A stretch of DNA of 64,000 nt, from positions 124,001-188,000 of the forward strand of contig CAWGZM010000003.1 of assembly GCA_963827065.1 (NCBI GenBank). Direction: 5' to 3'. This stretch comes from JACVRW01 sp963827065 (GTDB lineage Bacteria > Actinomycetota > Thermoleophilia > Solirubrobacterales > Thermoleophilaceae). The notes beneath the pieces were generated by a model. It was not told the origin of the DNA and did no database searches. It saw only the letters and a program-made list of their open reading frames with translations. Position numbers and translations under genes: made by a program. The stretch's first letter is position 1, and each line of letters begins with the position of its first letter. Shown piece after piece: positions 51,324 through 59,700 of the stretch.

Positions 51324-51412
51324 CGGAGAGGGAGGGATTCGAACCCTCGATGGAGTGTTAACCCCATACTCGCTTAGCAGGCGAGTGCCTTCAGCCACTC
51401 GGCCACCTCTCC
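51324..51412 (-). tRNA. tRNA-Ser (anticodon GCU)
   Basis: Read on the - strand: acceptor GGAGAGG (51412-51406) pairs with CCTCTCC (51331-51325), discriminator G at 51324; D-arm GCCGAGTGGCTGAAGGC, anticodon loop CTGCTAA (GCU), long variable arm, T-arm GAGGG-TTCGAAT-CCCTC. CCA is not encoded. Confidence 0.95.
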
Positions 51413-51454
51413 GGAGTGCGTCGATGGTAGCCGGGGGCGGCTACCCGGCGACGC

Positions 51455-52033
51455 TCACTCCTCTGTGTCGGCGGGGTCCTCGTCCGCGAGGATGCGGTAG
51501 AGATCCCTGCGCGCTTGGCCGAGGATCTCCTTGGCGCGCTCGATCTGGGCGTCGTCACCCGCCATCGCCACCTGCATGGCGGCGGCGGCGAGCGGGCCGA
51601 TCAGCGAGCGCACCTCGAGCCGTCCCTCGCCGAAGCCCTCGGCCGACTTGGTCCAGGGCTCGCCGAGCTGCTCGCGGTGCTCCTCGACGTGGGCCTTGCC
51701 CTCGTCGGTGAGCTCGTACGGAGTCCGGCCCTCGCCCGCCTGGGGGTGGACAAGGCCCTCGTCCTCGAGCAGCGCCAGCGTCGGGTAGACCGAGCCCGGG
51801 CTCGGGCGCCACGCGCCGTCAGAGCGCCGCTCGATCTCACCCATGAGGCCGTAGCCGGTCATCGGGCCCTCGTCGAGCAGCACGAGCACGGCCGCGCGGA
51901 CATCGCCGCGGCGCATGCGCCGCCGCCGCCCGCCGCCGGGGTAGCCCCAGCCGCCGTGCATGCCATGCCGGCCCCTCATGGATCCCCAGCCATGGCGGCC
52001 CCTGTGGCCGCCATGTGACTTGAATCGATGCAT
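51455..52033 (-). CDS. PadR-family transcriptional repressor
   Basis: A 192-residue regulator. Residues 1-42 are rich in His, Gly, Arg and Met (GHRGRHGWGSMRGRHGMHGG). The winged helix follows: AAVLVLLDEGPMTGYGLMGEIERRSDGAWRPSPGSVYPTLALLEDEGLV, then a C-terminal dimerisation helix. PadR proteins usually respond to small aromatic or antibiotic ligands and control a nearby exporter or enzyme; the monooxygenase at 49793 is the nearest candidate (inference). ATG 52033 has GGAG upstream. A perfect palindrome at 52068-52081 is in its promoter. Confidence 0.88.
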   Translation of the reverse strand: MHRFKSHGGHRGRHGWGSMRGRHGMHGGWGYPGGGRRRRMRRGDVRAAVLVLLDEGPMTGYGLMGEIERRSDGAWRPSPGSVYPTLALLEDEGLVHPQAGEGRTPYELTDEGKAHVEEHREQLGEPWTKSAEGFGEGRLEVRSLIGPLAAAAMQVAMAGDDAQIERAKEILGQARRDLYRILADEDPADTEE

Positions 52034-52067
52034 CTGTAGCTCCTATCTGTGAAGATCACGATGCATC

Positions 52068-52081
52068 AACGATATATCGTT
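52068..52081. promoter_or_regulatory. candidate PadR operator (14-bp palindrome)
   Basis: AACGATATATCGTT is a perfect palindrome 35 bases before the padR ATG, and the AT-rich centre overlaps the likely -10. The position fits autorepression. Confidence 0.6.
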
Positions 52082-52139
52082 AGCTACGAGGCGTCAAGTC
52101 ACGGATTCGGGGGCACCTCCGCTACGCTCTACCGACCGA

Positions 52140-52213
<74 letters not shown>

Positions 52214-52258
52214 CTGCACAGAGACCCAGCGGGGCCCGGCGGGGCGGAAAGTGAAGGG

Positions 52259-52264
52259 TAGGAT
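52259..52264 (+). promoter_or_regulatory. probable leaderless -10 box (TAGGAT) of the cupin gene
   Basis: TAGGAT ends seven bases before the GTG at 52272, the same arrangement and nearly the same sequence (TAGGATCGC) as before the LtrA gene at 54042. Confidence 0.5.
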
Positions 52265-52271
52265 CGCGGCC

Positions 52272-52673
52272 GTGCCGTTCACGCGCAGGAACCTCAAGGA
52301 GGATCTGGACGATCTCGGGTCCAACTTCGACGGCGCCCCGGACCTGGAGTTCCGCCATGCAAGCAAGGCGCTCGGGCTCGAGCAGTGCGGCCTCAGCTAC
52401 CAGCGCGTCCCGCCCGACTATCGCTTCCCGTACGGCCACACGCACAAGGAGCAGGAGGAGGTGTACGTGGTCGTGCGCGGGAGTGGGCGGATGAAACTCG
52501 ACGACGAGATCGTCGAGGTCAAGGAGTGGGACGTGGTACGCGTCCCGCCCGGCACGTGGCGAGGCTACGAGGGCGGGACGGAGGGCCTCGAGATCCTCGT
52601 CTTCGGCGCGCCCAATCTCGGCGAGGATCCGCGCGAAGACGTAGAGGGTCAGCGCGACTGGTGGGCTGACTAG
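52272..52673 (+). CDS. cupin-domain protein
   Basis: A 133-residue single-domain cupin. Motif 1 is PYGHTHKEQEEVYVVVRGSG near residue 54 (two His, Glu as metal ligands) and motif 2 is VVRVPPGTWRGYEGG near 94, where the usual histidine is replaced by tryptophan/arginine, so metal binding may be altered. VPFTRRNLKEDLDDLGSNFDG at the start is typical of this actinobacterial subgroup. GTG 52272 is chosen over 52251 because of this start and the TANNNT box. The stop codon lies inside a tRNA-Arg relic. Function unknown. Confidence 0.8.
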   Translation: MPFTRRNLKEDLDDLGSNFDGAPDLEFRHASKALGLEQCGLSYQRVPPDYRFPYGHTHKEQEEVYVVVRGSGRMKLDDEIVEVKEWDVVRVPPGTWRGYEGGTEGLEILVFGAPNLGEDPREDVEGQRDWWAD

Positions 52674-52719
52674 CGCCCGGGTGGAGCCAAGGTCGGAGGT
52701 TCGAATCCTCTCGGGCGCG
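52673..52719 (+). pseudogene. tRNA-Arg relic lacking D and anticodon arms (minihelix)
   Basis: GCGCCCG (52673-52679) and CGGGCGC (52712-52718) are the same acceptor strands as in tRNA-Arg(ACG), and GGAGG-TTCGAAT-CCTCT is a pairing T-arm, but only 14 bases join acceptor and T-arm. The 47-base product would fold as an acceptor/T-arm minihelix. Its first base is the last base of the cupin stop. Confidence 0.65.
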
Positions 52720-52963
52720 CTTGGAGATGCCCCCGCTACGGCGCTGACCTCACATCCGGAGGCAGTCGCGGCGGTCATCGCCTCCGCGATCTGCGACACC
52801 ACCCGATGACCATGGACCCTGTCCGGCCCACCGCTGCATTCGCCTGACAGCGCAAGCGCCGCACGCATCCCGACGCGCTACCGCTTCCATGCAAAGCAGG
52901 AGCAGCGGCGCGAACTAGATCGAAAGTACGGATGACAACTGTCCTGGACCAGTGAGGTGATAG
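52720..52963. other. non-coding stretch between tRNA-Arg relics
   Basis: No convincing gene in either strand. It has slightly lower GC near 52900-52963 than its neighbours. A short frame around 52880-52940 reads YRFHAKQEQRRELDRKYG, which could be the end of a decayed gene, but I cannot assign it. With the flanking relics and bases up to 53029 it makes a gene-free region of about 310 bases. Confidence 0.4.
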
Positions 52964-52993
52964 AGGTCACAGGTTCGAATCCTGACGGGCGCG
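52964..52993 (+). repeat. direct repeat of the 3' end of tRNA-Arg (att-like)
   Basis: Thirty bases from AGGTCAC through the T-arm and acceptor 3' strand to GGGCGCG match 52184-52213 of tRNA-Arg(ACG) with one difference (T to A after CCTG). No 5' half is present. This is the shape of the distal attachment site left by tRNA-targeting integration. Confidence 0.7.
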
Positions 52994-53029
52994 TTCACCA
53001 TCCGACTGATGGTGTTGCCGCTCGAGCGG

Positions 53030-53956
53030 CTAGGTGTCCAGGGTCAGCGCGACGGGATCGCCGTCTGGGAGCAGGTCGCGCATCTCCTCAGGTAGGTAGG
53101 GCAGGTCGAGCAGGCTGAGCTTGACCTCGCTGCGGCGCCGGTACCGCTCGGGGTCCACCCGCACCACGAGGCCTGCCCGCGGTCGCAGGCGAACTTCGAG
53201 CGCCTCGCCAGGCTGCATCCGTCTCATGATCGTGCCGTCCACCTGGAGCGCCGGCTGGCCGCTGCCTTCCAGCAGCGCCAACGCGAGCGGCTCGGCGGCC
53301 GAGATCACAGCAGCTCGGGAGATGCCGGATATCGGCGCCACGGGGCTGATGACCACGGCGTCGAGCATCGGCGACACCACCGGCCCTCCCGCCGCGTACG
53401 AATAGGCCGTGGAGCCGATCGGCGTGGCAATCACAAGCGCGTCGCAGCGGTATCGCCCACTCGCCCGCCCGTTCACGGTCAGCGACGCCTGTACCGCTCC
53501 CTCGCCGGGAACGCTGGCGAGGGCGATGTCGTTGAAAGCGATCGACTCGTCAGACCCATCTGTCAGCACCGCCGCGCTGTGTTCCTCGATGGTGTAGTCG
53601 CCGGTTTCGAGTCGGTCGAGCGCGGTGCCGAGCTCGTGCGGCTGGACCTCGACCAGGAAGCCGAGGCTTCCGAGGTTCACGCCGAGGATGGGGACGGGCC
53701 GTTGTGCGACGAGTCGCAGCGCGCCGAGCATGGTGCCGTCGCCGCCGAGACTGATCAAGGCGTCGGCCTGATCGAGCAGCTGAGCCTCGCTTACCGGCTC
53801 TACGTCGTCGGATAAGCGCGCGGCGTCCCGGGCGTCCACGATCACCTGTTTCCCGTGTGACCGCGCCCAGCTCGTGAGCTGCTCGACCACCGGCGTCGGG
53901 TCTCTGTGCGGATGCAGGACGAGCCCGAGTCGCCCACTCGGCTTGAGCCTCGGCAT
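53030..53956 (-). CDS. nadK: NAD kinase
   Basis: A 308-residue cytoplasmic ATP- or polyphosphate-NAD kinase that makes NADP. Signatures: ALISLGGDGTMLGALRL (GGDGT), GVNLGSLGFLVEV, and VIATPIGSTAYSYAAGGPVVSP for NAD binding. The ATG at 53956 gives MPRLKPSGRLGLVLHPHRDP; the open frame continues upstream to 54088 without a better start. It is divergent from the LtrA gene with 85 bases between starts. Confidence 0.93.
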   Translation of the reverse strand: MPRLKPSGRLGLVLHPHRDPTPVVEQLTSWARSHGKQVIVDARDAARLSDDVEPVSEAQLLDQADALISLGGDGTMLGALRLVAQRPVPILGVNLGSLGFLVEVQPHELGTALDRLETGDYTIEEHSAAVLTDGSDESIAFNDIALASVPGEGAVQASLTVNGRASGRYRCDALVIATPIGSTAYSYAAGGPVVSPMLDAVVISPVAPISGISRAAVISAAEPLALALLEGSGQPALQVDGTIMRRMQPGEALEVRLRPRAGLVVRVDPERYRRRSEVKLSLLDLPYLPEEMRDLLPDGDPVALTLDT

Positions 53957-54028
53957 GGTGCAATCGTCGCATGCCCACCCCCGGTTCAGGGTCGGGAGTC
54001 GCGCAGGCCGGACGCGACGGGCAGGGCG

Positions 54029-54034
54029 TAGGAT
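54029..54034 (+). promoter_or_regulatory. probable leaderless -10 box (TAGGAT) of the LtrA gene
   Basis: TAGGAT ends seven bases before the ATG at 54042; no ribosome binding site lies between. Confidence 0.5.
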
Positions 54035-54041
54035 CGCCGCG

Positions 54042-55205
54042 ATGAGGATCGCCGTCTCGCGGGCTCCCGGCGCCGAACGCGTCGTCACTCCGCTCGAGCT
54101 GTTCTTCGACCTCGTCTACGTCTTCGCAATCGGGCAGCTCTCGCACCACCTGCTCGAGCACGTCGACTTGAGGACCGGCGCCGAGACGGTGATCATGGCG
54201 CTCGCGGTCGTCTACGCCTGGTACATGACCGCGTGGGGGGCCAACTGGCTCGACCCTGACCGGCTGCCGGTGCGCATGCTGCTCGTCGGGCTGATGTTCG
54301 CCAGCCTGCTCATGTCCGTCGCAATCGCCGACGCATTCGACGGGCGCGCGTGGCTGTTCGTCAGCGGCTACCTGCTCCTTCAGGTCGGGCGCTCGGCTTT
54401 CCTCATCGTGGCCCTGCGCGGGCGGCCGCTCGGCGAGCACTTCGTCAACGACCTGATCTGGGAGCTGCTGACGGGCGGCCTCTGGGTGGCCGGTGCGTTC
54501 GCGGACGGCGACGCGCGCCTCGTGCTCTGGGGCGTTGCGGTGGTGGCCACCCACTGCGGCACATGGGCCCTGCATTGGCTGCCCGGCCGTGGCCGACGCA
54601 TCGACCTAGGGCACTCCGAGATCGCGGGCGGGCATCTCATCGAGCGCTTCCGGCTTTTCTTCATCATCGCGCTGGGCGAGACCGTGTTGACGATGGGCAC
54701 CGCGTTCACCGACGAGCCGTTCGAGCTCGAGCGCCTGCTTGCGCTGGCGATCGGCTTCACGGGGACCGTCGCCCTCTGGTGGTGCTACTTCCAGCGTGCC
54801 GAGGGGATCGGAGTCGAGGTGGCCGAGACGGCCGAGGACGCCGGCGCGGTGGGGTGGTGGGGCACAGTGACGCTGACGCTGATCGTGCTCGCGCTGATTG
54901 GAATCGCCGTGGGGGACGAGCTCGCGATCGCCCACCCCGGCGATGACGCGACGGGCGGCTTCACGATCCTCACGTTCGGCGGCCCGGCGCTGTTCCTGCT
55001 CGCCCAGGTGTTCTTCCTGCGCGAGGTGGTTGGGCACGTCCCGCGCTCCCGGCCGCTGGCACTGACGGCGCTCGCGATTCTTGCGGTTGTGACGTCGCCG
55101 CTCACGCTGATCGTCGGTATCGCCGCTTCGAGCGCCGTGCTCGTCGCGGTCGCGATCGCCGACACGCTGGCCGAGGGCGATCGCACGCCGAGCAGGTCTG
55201 CGTAG
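54042..55205 (+). CDS. low temperature requirement A (LtrA) family membrane protein
   Basis: A 387-residue protein with about ten to eleven hydrophobic helices. The N-terminal VTPLELFFDLVYVFAIGQLSHHLLEH is the LtrA signature, and the later IERFRLFFIIALGETVLTMGTAF is also characteristic. The family was named for a cold-growth phenotype in Listeria; its transport or enzymatic role is not settled. The start is fixed by a TANNNT box seven bases upstream. It stands alone between nadK (divergent) and an unknown membrane protein gene. Confidence 0.87.
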   Translation: MRIAVSRAPGAERVVTPLELFFDLVYVFAIGQLSHHLLEHVDLRTGAETVIMALAVVYAWYMTAWGANWLDPDRLPVRMLLVGLMFASLLMSVAIADAFDGRAWLFVSGYLLLQVGRSAFLIVALRGRPLGEHFVNDLIWELLTGGLWVAGAFADGDARLVLWGVAVVATHCGTWALHWLPGRGRRIDLGHSEIAGGHLIERFRLFFIIALGETVLTMGTAFTDEPFELERLLALAIGFTGTVALWWCYFQRAEGIGVEVAETAEDAGAVGWWGTVTLTLIVLALIGIAVGDELAIAHPGDDATGGFTILTFGGPALFLLAQVFFLREVVGHVPRSRPLALTALAILAVVTSPLTLIVGIAASSAVLVAVAIADTLAEGDRTPSRSA

Positions 55206-55261
55206 CCCTACGAAGCTCTTGGCTCGTCGCCCGTAGAGCAGCGCCCGAATGCGGGTAGAGA

Positions 55262-55822
55262 GTGGGAGTGGCGTCACCGCGTTCCCTGAGGCCAGTCGGC
55301 GGCTGGGACCTCGTTGCTCGTGGCAGGTTCGAGACGCGCTACGACGGGCACGTGTGGACCGTCGACCTGGACTACTTCGATTTCGGCGAGCGGCTGCATC
55401 TGTACCGCGATGGGCTCGAGGTAGAGGTGCAGAGGTCGCCGGCGACGTTCCACTTGGATGCGAGCGCCACGATCGAGGCCTCGATGAGCCTTCTGGGCAT
55501 GCGACGAGTCGATCTTGTCGTCGAAGGCGAGCCCACGATGCTGACGCCCGTCGAGGGGACGGCCGAGGGATGGAGGCTCCAGCTGGCGCGTGAGCGACCG
55601 GACCTGAGTCGTCTCATCGGCGCCATCTCGTGGATCGTGCTCGTGATCGCGCTGGTCTACGAGGTGCCCCAATTGATCGCCCTGATCGGCGGCGTGATGG
55701 GTGCCGACTACGAACCCCCGGTCGTGCTGCCGGGAGCGGCAAACTTGGTACTCGGAATCGCGGCGCTTGCCGCTGCCCTGGAGCGGGCGTTGCGATTCAA
55801 GAGCAATCGCTGGCTTGGTTAA
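55262..55822 (+). CDS. unknown protein with C-terminal membrane hairpin
   Basis: About 186 residues. Residues 1-115 look soluble and beta-rich (GRFETRYDGHVWTVDLDYFDFGERLHLYRDG), followed by two membrane helices (about 119-142 and 155-176) and a short basic end. No family recognised. A GTG at 55268 (VASPRSL) is an equally good start, because TAGAGA ends six bases before it. The next gene, an SDR, begins 61 bases after the stop. Confidence 0.65.
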   Translation: MGVASPRSLRPVGGWDLVARGRFETRYDGHVWTVDLDYFDFGERLHLYRDGLEVEVQRSPATFHLDASATIEASMSLLGMRRVDLVVEGEPTMLTPVEGTAEGWRLQLARERPDLSRLIGAISWIVLVIALVYEVPQLIALIGGVMGADYEPPVVLPGAANLVLGIAALAAALERALRFKSNRWLG

Positions 55823-55883
55823 GAAGCTGGGTGATTCGAGCCGCGCGGTTGACCCCGAAACCCGCCAGCACAGGAGAAACAAC

Positions 55884-56618
55884 ATGAGCACCGATGGGCA
55901 TCAGGGCCGCGTGGCGGTCATCACCGGCGCGTCATCCGGCATCGGCGAGGCGACCGCTCGCGCGCTCGCCGCCGACGGCCACCGGCTCGCGCTGCTGGCA
56001 CGCCGCGTCGACCGAGTCGAGGCGCTGGCCGAGGAGCTCGGCGGCGGCGCCCTGGCCGTCCAGGCCGACGTCACGGACCGCGACTCGATCGTCGCCGCCG
56101 CCGAGCGCGTGCAGAGCGAGCTGGGCGGCGCCGACATCCTCGTGAACAACGCCGGCGTGATGTTGCTCGCACCGTTCACCTCCGAGCAGAAGGCCGAGAT
56201 CCGGCAGATGGTCGAGGTCAACCTGCTCGGCGCGATGACTTCGACCGAGGTGTTTCTCGACCAGCTGCGAGACGGCGGGGGTGACCTCATCAACATGTCG
56301 TCGGTGGCCGGGCGCACCGCGCGGGCCGGCACCTCGGTCTACAACGCGACCAAGTGGGGCCTGGGCGCCTGGTCGGAGGCCCTGCGCCAGGAGCTCCAGC
56401 CCGACATTCGCGTGATGATCATCGAGCCGGGCGCGGTGGCGACCGAGCTGACCGACCACATCACCGACGCGGGCGCCAAGCAGGCGGCCGAGCAGCTCTA
56501 CAACGAGGTGGCGATCACGGCCGAGGACATCGCCGAGGTGATCGCCTTCGCCGTCGCGCGGCCGCGGCGCATGACGCTCAACGAGATACTGATCCGGCCA
56601 ACTGCCCAGGCGCTCTGA
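55884..56618 (+). CDS. short-chain dehydrogenase/reductase
   Basis: A 244-residue classical SDR. NAD(P) motif TGASSGIGEA near residues 14-23, NNAGV near 88, catalytic serine in NMSSVAG and Y-N-A-T-K near 150. It belongs to the YdfG/serine-dehydrogenase-like group (MIIEPGAVATELTDHI, ITAEDIAEVIAFAVARP, LNEILIRPTAQ). An AGGAGA ribosome site fixes the ATG at 55884; longer frames upstream overlap the previous gene. Sixteen bases separate it from the cupin gene, so the two are probably co-transcribed. Substrate unknown. Confidence 0.88.
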   Translation: MSTDGHQGRVAVITGASSGIGEATARALAADGHRLALLARRVDRVEALAEELGGGALAVQADVTDRDSIVAAAERVQSELGGADILVNNAGVMLLAPFTSEQKAEIRQMVEVNLLGAMTSTEVFLDQLRDGGGDLINMSSVAGRTARAGTSVYNATKWGLGAWSEALRQELQPDIRVMIIEPGAVATELTDHITDAGAKQAAEQLYNEVAITAEDIAEVIAFAVARPRRMTLNEILIRPTAQAL

Positions 56619-56634
56619 GCGCCACGGAGGCCCC

Positions 56635-57042
56635 ATGCAGATCACCAGGAACAGCATCGAGACCGCGACCGGCCCGGGCGACTGGTTTACCGGCACCGTC
56701 TACATCGACGCGGTGGCAACCCCGGCAGGGCCATCGCGGGTGCAGGCCGCCAGCGTCCACTTCACGCCGGGCGCGCGCACCGCCTGGCACACCCACCCAT
56801 TCGGCCAGACGATCTACGTCACCGAGGGGGTGGGGCGCTGCCAGCGCCGCGGCGGACCGGTCGAGGTCATCCGCACGGGCGACCGAGTCTTCTTCGAGCC
56901 CGGAGAGGACCACTGGCACGGCGCCGCGCCGGACCGCTTCATGACCCACATCGCGATGCAGGAGGTCGACGACGACGGCAGTCCGGTCAGCTGGGGCGAG
57001 CACGTCTCCGACGAGGAGTACTGCGCCGCGCCGGCGTCCTAG
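56635..57042 (+). CDS. cupin-domain protein (carboxymuconolactone-associated/mandelonitrile-lyase-like type)
   Basis: A 135-residue single-domain cupin. Motif 1 is AWHTHPFGQTIYVTEGVGRCQRRGG (H-x-H, Q in place of Glu) and motif 2 is DRVFFEPGEDHWHGAAPDRFMTHIAM with its histidine, so the metal site is complete. Relatives are often found with an SDR, as here. The expected role is metal-dependent conversion or binding of a small organic acid or aldehyde; not certain. It converges on the MMPL exporter gene 55 bases away. Confidence 0.82.
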   Translation: MQITRNSIETATGPGDWFTGTVYIDAVATPAGPSRVQAASVHFTPGARTAWHTHPFGQTIYVTEGVGRCQRRGGPVEVIRTGDRVFFEPGEDHWHGAAPDRFMTHIAMQEVDDDGSPVSWGEHVSDEEYCAAPAS

Positions 57043-57097
57043 GCCCCTTTGAACATCGCGGCCCCACGGGCCCGACCGCCGTGGCATGCACTCTCGA

Positions 57098-59326
57098 CTA
57101 GCCCGGCGCCGGCGCCGGCGGTCGCTCCTTGACCGCCCCCGGCTCGTCGGGTCGGGCTGCCTCCTCCTCGGACGCCATGTGCGGCAGCCACTCGAGCCAG
57201 CTCGGCAGGTACCAGTTCCAGTCCCCGAGCACCTTCATCGATGCCGGCAGGAGGATGCCGCGGATGATCGTGGCGTCGATCAGCACGGCGACCGCCAGCC
57301 CCACGCCCATCTCCTTGAAGTCGAGGAAGCTCAGCGTGACGAAGACGGAGAACACCACCACCATCACGACCGCGGCGGAGGTGACCGTGCCCGCCGTGCT
57401 CGAGATCCCCCGCTTGACGGCCTCGTCAGTCGACATGCCGCGCAGCCACAGCTCCCTCACCCGGGACAGGATGAAGATGTGGTAGTCCATCGAGAGGCCG
57501 AACAGGATCACGAACAGGAACAGCGGCAGCCATGAGGTGACGCCCCCGTTCGAGGTGAAGCCCAGCACGCTCTCCCCGTGACCGTCCTGGAACACGAGCA
57601 CGAGCACGCCGTAGGCGGCGCCCACCGACAGCAGGTTGAGCACGATCGCCTTGATCGGGATCACGATCGAGCGGAACGTGAACAGCAGCAGCACGAACGC
57701 AAGCGAGAACACGAAGGCGAAGACCAGCGGCAGGCGGGCGCTCACCAGATCGCGGAAGTCCTTCGACTGGGCGGCGCTGCCGCTGACGTTCACGATGGCG
57801 CCCTCGACGCTGCCGACCGTGGCCGGGACGATCTCGTCCCGGATCTCGTCGAGGGCGGCCGTGGACTGCTCGTCGTTGCCGGTGCCCTCGGTGGGGATCG
57901 AGACGAGCGCCACCGTACCGTCCTTGCTGTACTCGACCTCCGTGCCCTGCAGGACGTTGAGGCTCCCCTCGGCCTGCGCCTTCAGGTCCGCGATGGCCGC
58001 AGCGGCCGGGCCCGCGCGGACGTCGTCCGCCTTGACGGCGACATCGACGGTCACCGCCTCGGCCGGGAAGGCCTCGCGCACGCGGTCGAAGGTCTTGACC
58101 ACTGCGAGGTCCTGCGGCAGGTCGTCGGTGGTCGTGACCGCGATGTTCATGTTGAGAGCCGGGACCGACAGGGCGAGCAGAAAACCGCCGGCGATCACGA
58201 TCGCCACCCACGGGCGGCGCATGACGCGCTCGACCAGCGCCGACCAGAAGCGCGACTGGCCCGCAGGTCGCCGGTAGCGGTTCAGGAATGGGATGCGACC
58301 CTTCTCCACGCGATCGCCGAGCCAGGCGAGCACGGCCGGCAGCACGGTCAGCGACGAGAGGATCGCGATCGCCACCACGAGGATGGTCCCCTCGGCGAAC
58401 GAGATGAAGGTCTTGTCGCCGGTGAGGAACATGCCGGCCATCGCCGCGATCACGGTCAGACCGGAGATGAGCACGGCCCTTCCCGACGTCGCTGCGGCGA
58501 TCTCGAGCGCGGTGCGCTCGCTCCGCCCGGCCGCCCGCTCCTCGCGCTCGCGCCGCAGGTAGAAGAGCGAGTAATCGACGCTGACCGCCAGCCCGATCAG
58601 GAGGATTACCGACTGGATGTTGGGGTCGATCGGGGAGATGTGGCTCGGAAGCGCGATCAGGCCCAGGGCCGCCATCACGGTGGTCACGCCCAGCAGCAGG
58701 GGCACGAGCGCGGCCACCAGGGCGCCGAACGCGATCACCAGGATCAGGAGTGTGAGCGGCAGCGAGAGCAACTCCGCCTGCGCCAGGTCAGACTGGAACG
58801 TGTCGTTGAGCTCCTTGTTGGAGCTCACGCTCCCAAACTGCTCGACGCGGAGCTCGGGATGGTCGGCCGCGACCGCGCTGATCGTCTCCTTCGACGGCTC
58901 GAGCCGGTCCCGCGCCTCGAGGTCATCCCCGGTGAGGTCGAACTGCACCAGCGCGGAGTGCTGATCGATGGACACCGGCGCGTCCCCGGTAAGTGGCGAC
59001 ATGACGTTCCGCACGTATTGCGTGTCCGAGAGCTGCCTCGTGGCCTGCTGGATCGCCGCGTCGAACTCGGGATCCCCGACCTGGAGGTCATTGCTCTGAA
59101 TCAGAACGCTCTCGGTATTCGGCCGCAGGCCCGCGTCGTAGAGCGTCTGCTCGGCCCTGCCGGCCTCGCCGGAGAACTGGTCCGGACCATGGATCTCGTT
59201 CTTCCCGACGGCGTTGCCGAGCAGCACGGCGACCACAACGAAGGCAAGCCACCCGAAGATGGCGGTCTTGCGGTGCTCGGCGCTCCAGTGTGCGGCGCGT
59301 GCGGCGAGGTTGTGGGACTTCTTCAC
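57098..59326 (-). CDS. MMPL/RND-family membrane transporter
   Basis: A 742-residue transporter with two RND halves: one helix, an extracytoplasmic domain (residues 45-190), a block of helices with VDYSLFYLRREREERAAG, then a second extracytoplasmic domain (about 395-540) and a second block with SMDYHIFILSRVRELWLRG. MMPL proteins move lipids or hydrophobic compounds outward using the proton gradient. GTG start at 59326 with GGGAG upstream. A motif in its promoter (59388-59410) recurs upstream of the LuxR regulator at 59777, which suggests common control. Confidence 0.88.
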   Translation of the reverse strand: MKKSHNLAARAAHWSAEHRKTAIFGWLAFVVVAVLLGNAVGKNEIHGPDQFSGEAGRAEQTLYDAGLRPNTESVLIQSNDLQVGDPEFDAAIQQATRQLSDTQYVRNVMSPLTGDAPVSIDQHSALVQFDLTGDDLEARDRLEPSKETISAVAADHPELRVEQFGSVSSNKELNDTFQSDLAQAELLSLPLTLLILVIAFGALVAALVPLLLGVTTVMAALGLIALPSHISPIDPNIQSVILLIGLAVSVDYSLFYLRREREERAAGRSERTALEIAAATSGRAVLISGLTVIAAMAGMFLTGDKTFISFAEGTILVVAIAILSSLTVLPAVLAWLGDRVEKGRIPFLNRYRRPAGQSRFWSALVERVMRRPWVAIVIAGGFLLALSVPALNMNIAVTTTDDLPQDLAVVKTFDRVREAFPAEAVTVDVAVKADDVRAGPAAAAIADLKAQAEGSLNVLQGTEVEYSKDGTVALVSIPTEGTGNDEQSTAALDEIRDEIVPATVGSVEGAIVNVSGSAAQSKDFRDLVSARLPLVFAFVFSLAFVLLLFTFRSIVIPIKAIVLNLLSVGAAYGVLVLVFQDGHGESVLGFTSNGGVTSWLPLFLFVILFGLSMDYHIFILSRVRELWLRGMSTDEAVKRGISSTAGTVTSAAVVMVVVFSVFVTLSFLDFKEMGVGLAVAVLIDATIIRGILLPASMKVLGDWNWYLPSWLEWLPHMASEEEAARPDEPGAVKERPPAPAPG

Positions 59327-59387
59327 GAGGTCTCCCCGGTCGCGGTCACGGCAGTGGAGTCCAGCGTCCGTCCTCGAACCCCCCTGG

Positions 59388-59410
59388 TAATCGGGGGAAA
59401 CCCCTGAGAT
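59388..59410. promoter_or_regulatory. upstream motif copy 1 (AATCGGGGGAAACCCCTGA)
   Basis: GGGG-GAAA-CCCC dyad with conserved AATC before and TGA after, 62 bases before the MMPL start. A close copy lies at 59701-59723. Confidence 0.5.
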
Positions 59411-59426
59411 TTCCCCTTCGGCCTAT

Positions 59427-59669
59427 TCAGGGGATCTCGGTCCACCGCACCTGGGTGATCCTGGTTCGCTGCGCGACATAGCCGGGCAGCCGTGCCATCG
59501 CCTCGTCCTCGGTCTCGGCCTCGACCTCCCACCAGATGCGGTGGCCGCCGTAGTGGCACGACGCCGTGGCCTCCTGGTGGCGTAGCGGGCTCTCGGAGGC
59601 GTTGAAGGCTGCGAACACCGCCCCGCACTCGGCGGCCGTGTGCCGGTGCTCCAGCATGAAGCGCGGCAT
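59427..59669 (-). CDS. small conserved-looking protein of unknown function
   Basis: An 80-residue soluble protein beginning MPRFMLEHRHTAAECGAVFAAF and containing SCHYGGHRIWWEVEAETEDEAMARLPGYVAQRT and a final ITQVRWTEIP. The pattern of a ferredoxin-like alpha-beta barrel and the length suit the small DUF4242-like or dimeric barrel proteins, but I cannot name a family. No ribosome site is obvious; ATG at 59669. It lies downstream-divergent from the LuxR regulator and one motif copy lies just upstream of it, so it may share control. Confidence 0.6.
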   Translation of the reverse strand: MPRFMLEHRHTAAECGAVFAAFNASESPLRHQEATASCHYGGHRIWWEVEAETEDEAMARLPGYVAQRTRITQVRWTEIP

Positions 59670-59700
59670 CGGTCCAGCATCACCAGTCGATGACGGTTTG

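Noticed and set aside
52251..52271. Upstream GTG at 52251 as the cupin start
   Set aside because: The TANNNT box at 52259-52264 lies downstream of it and the conserved protein begins at the GTG at 52272.
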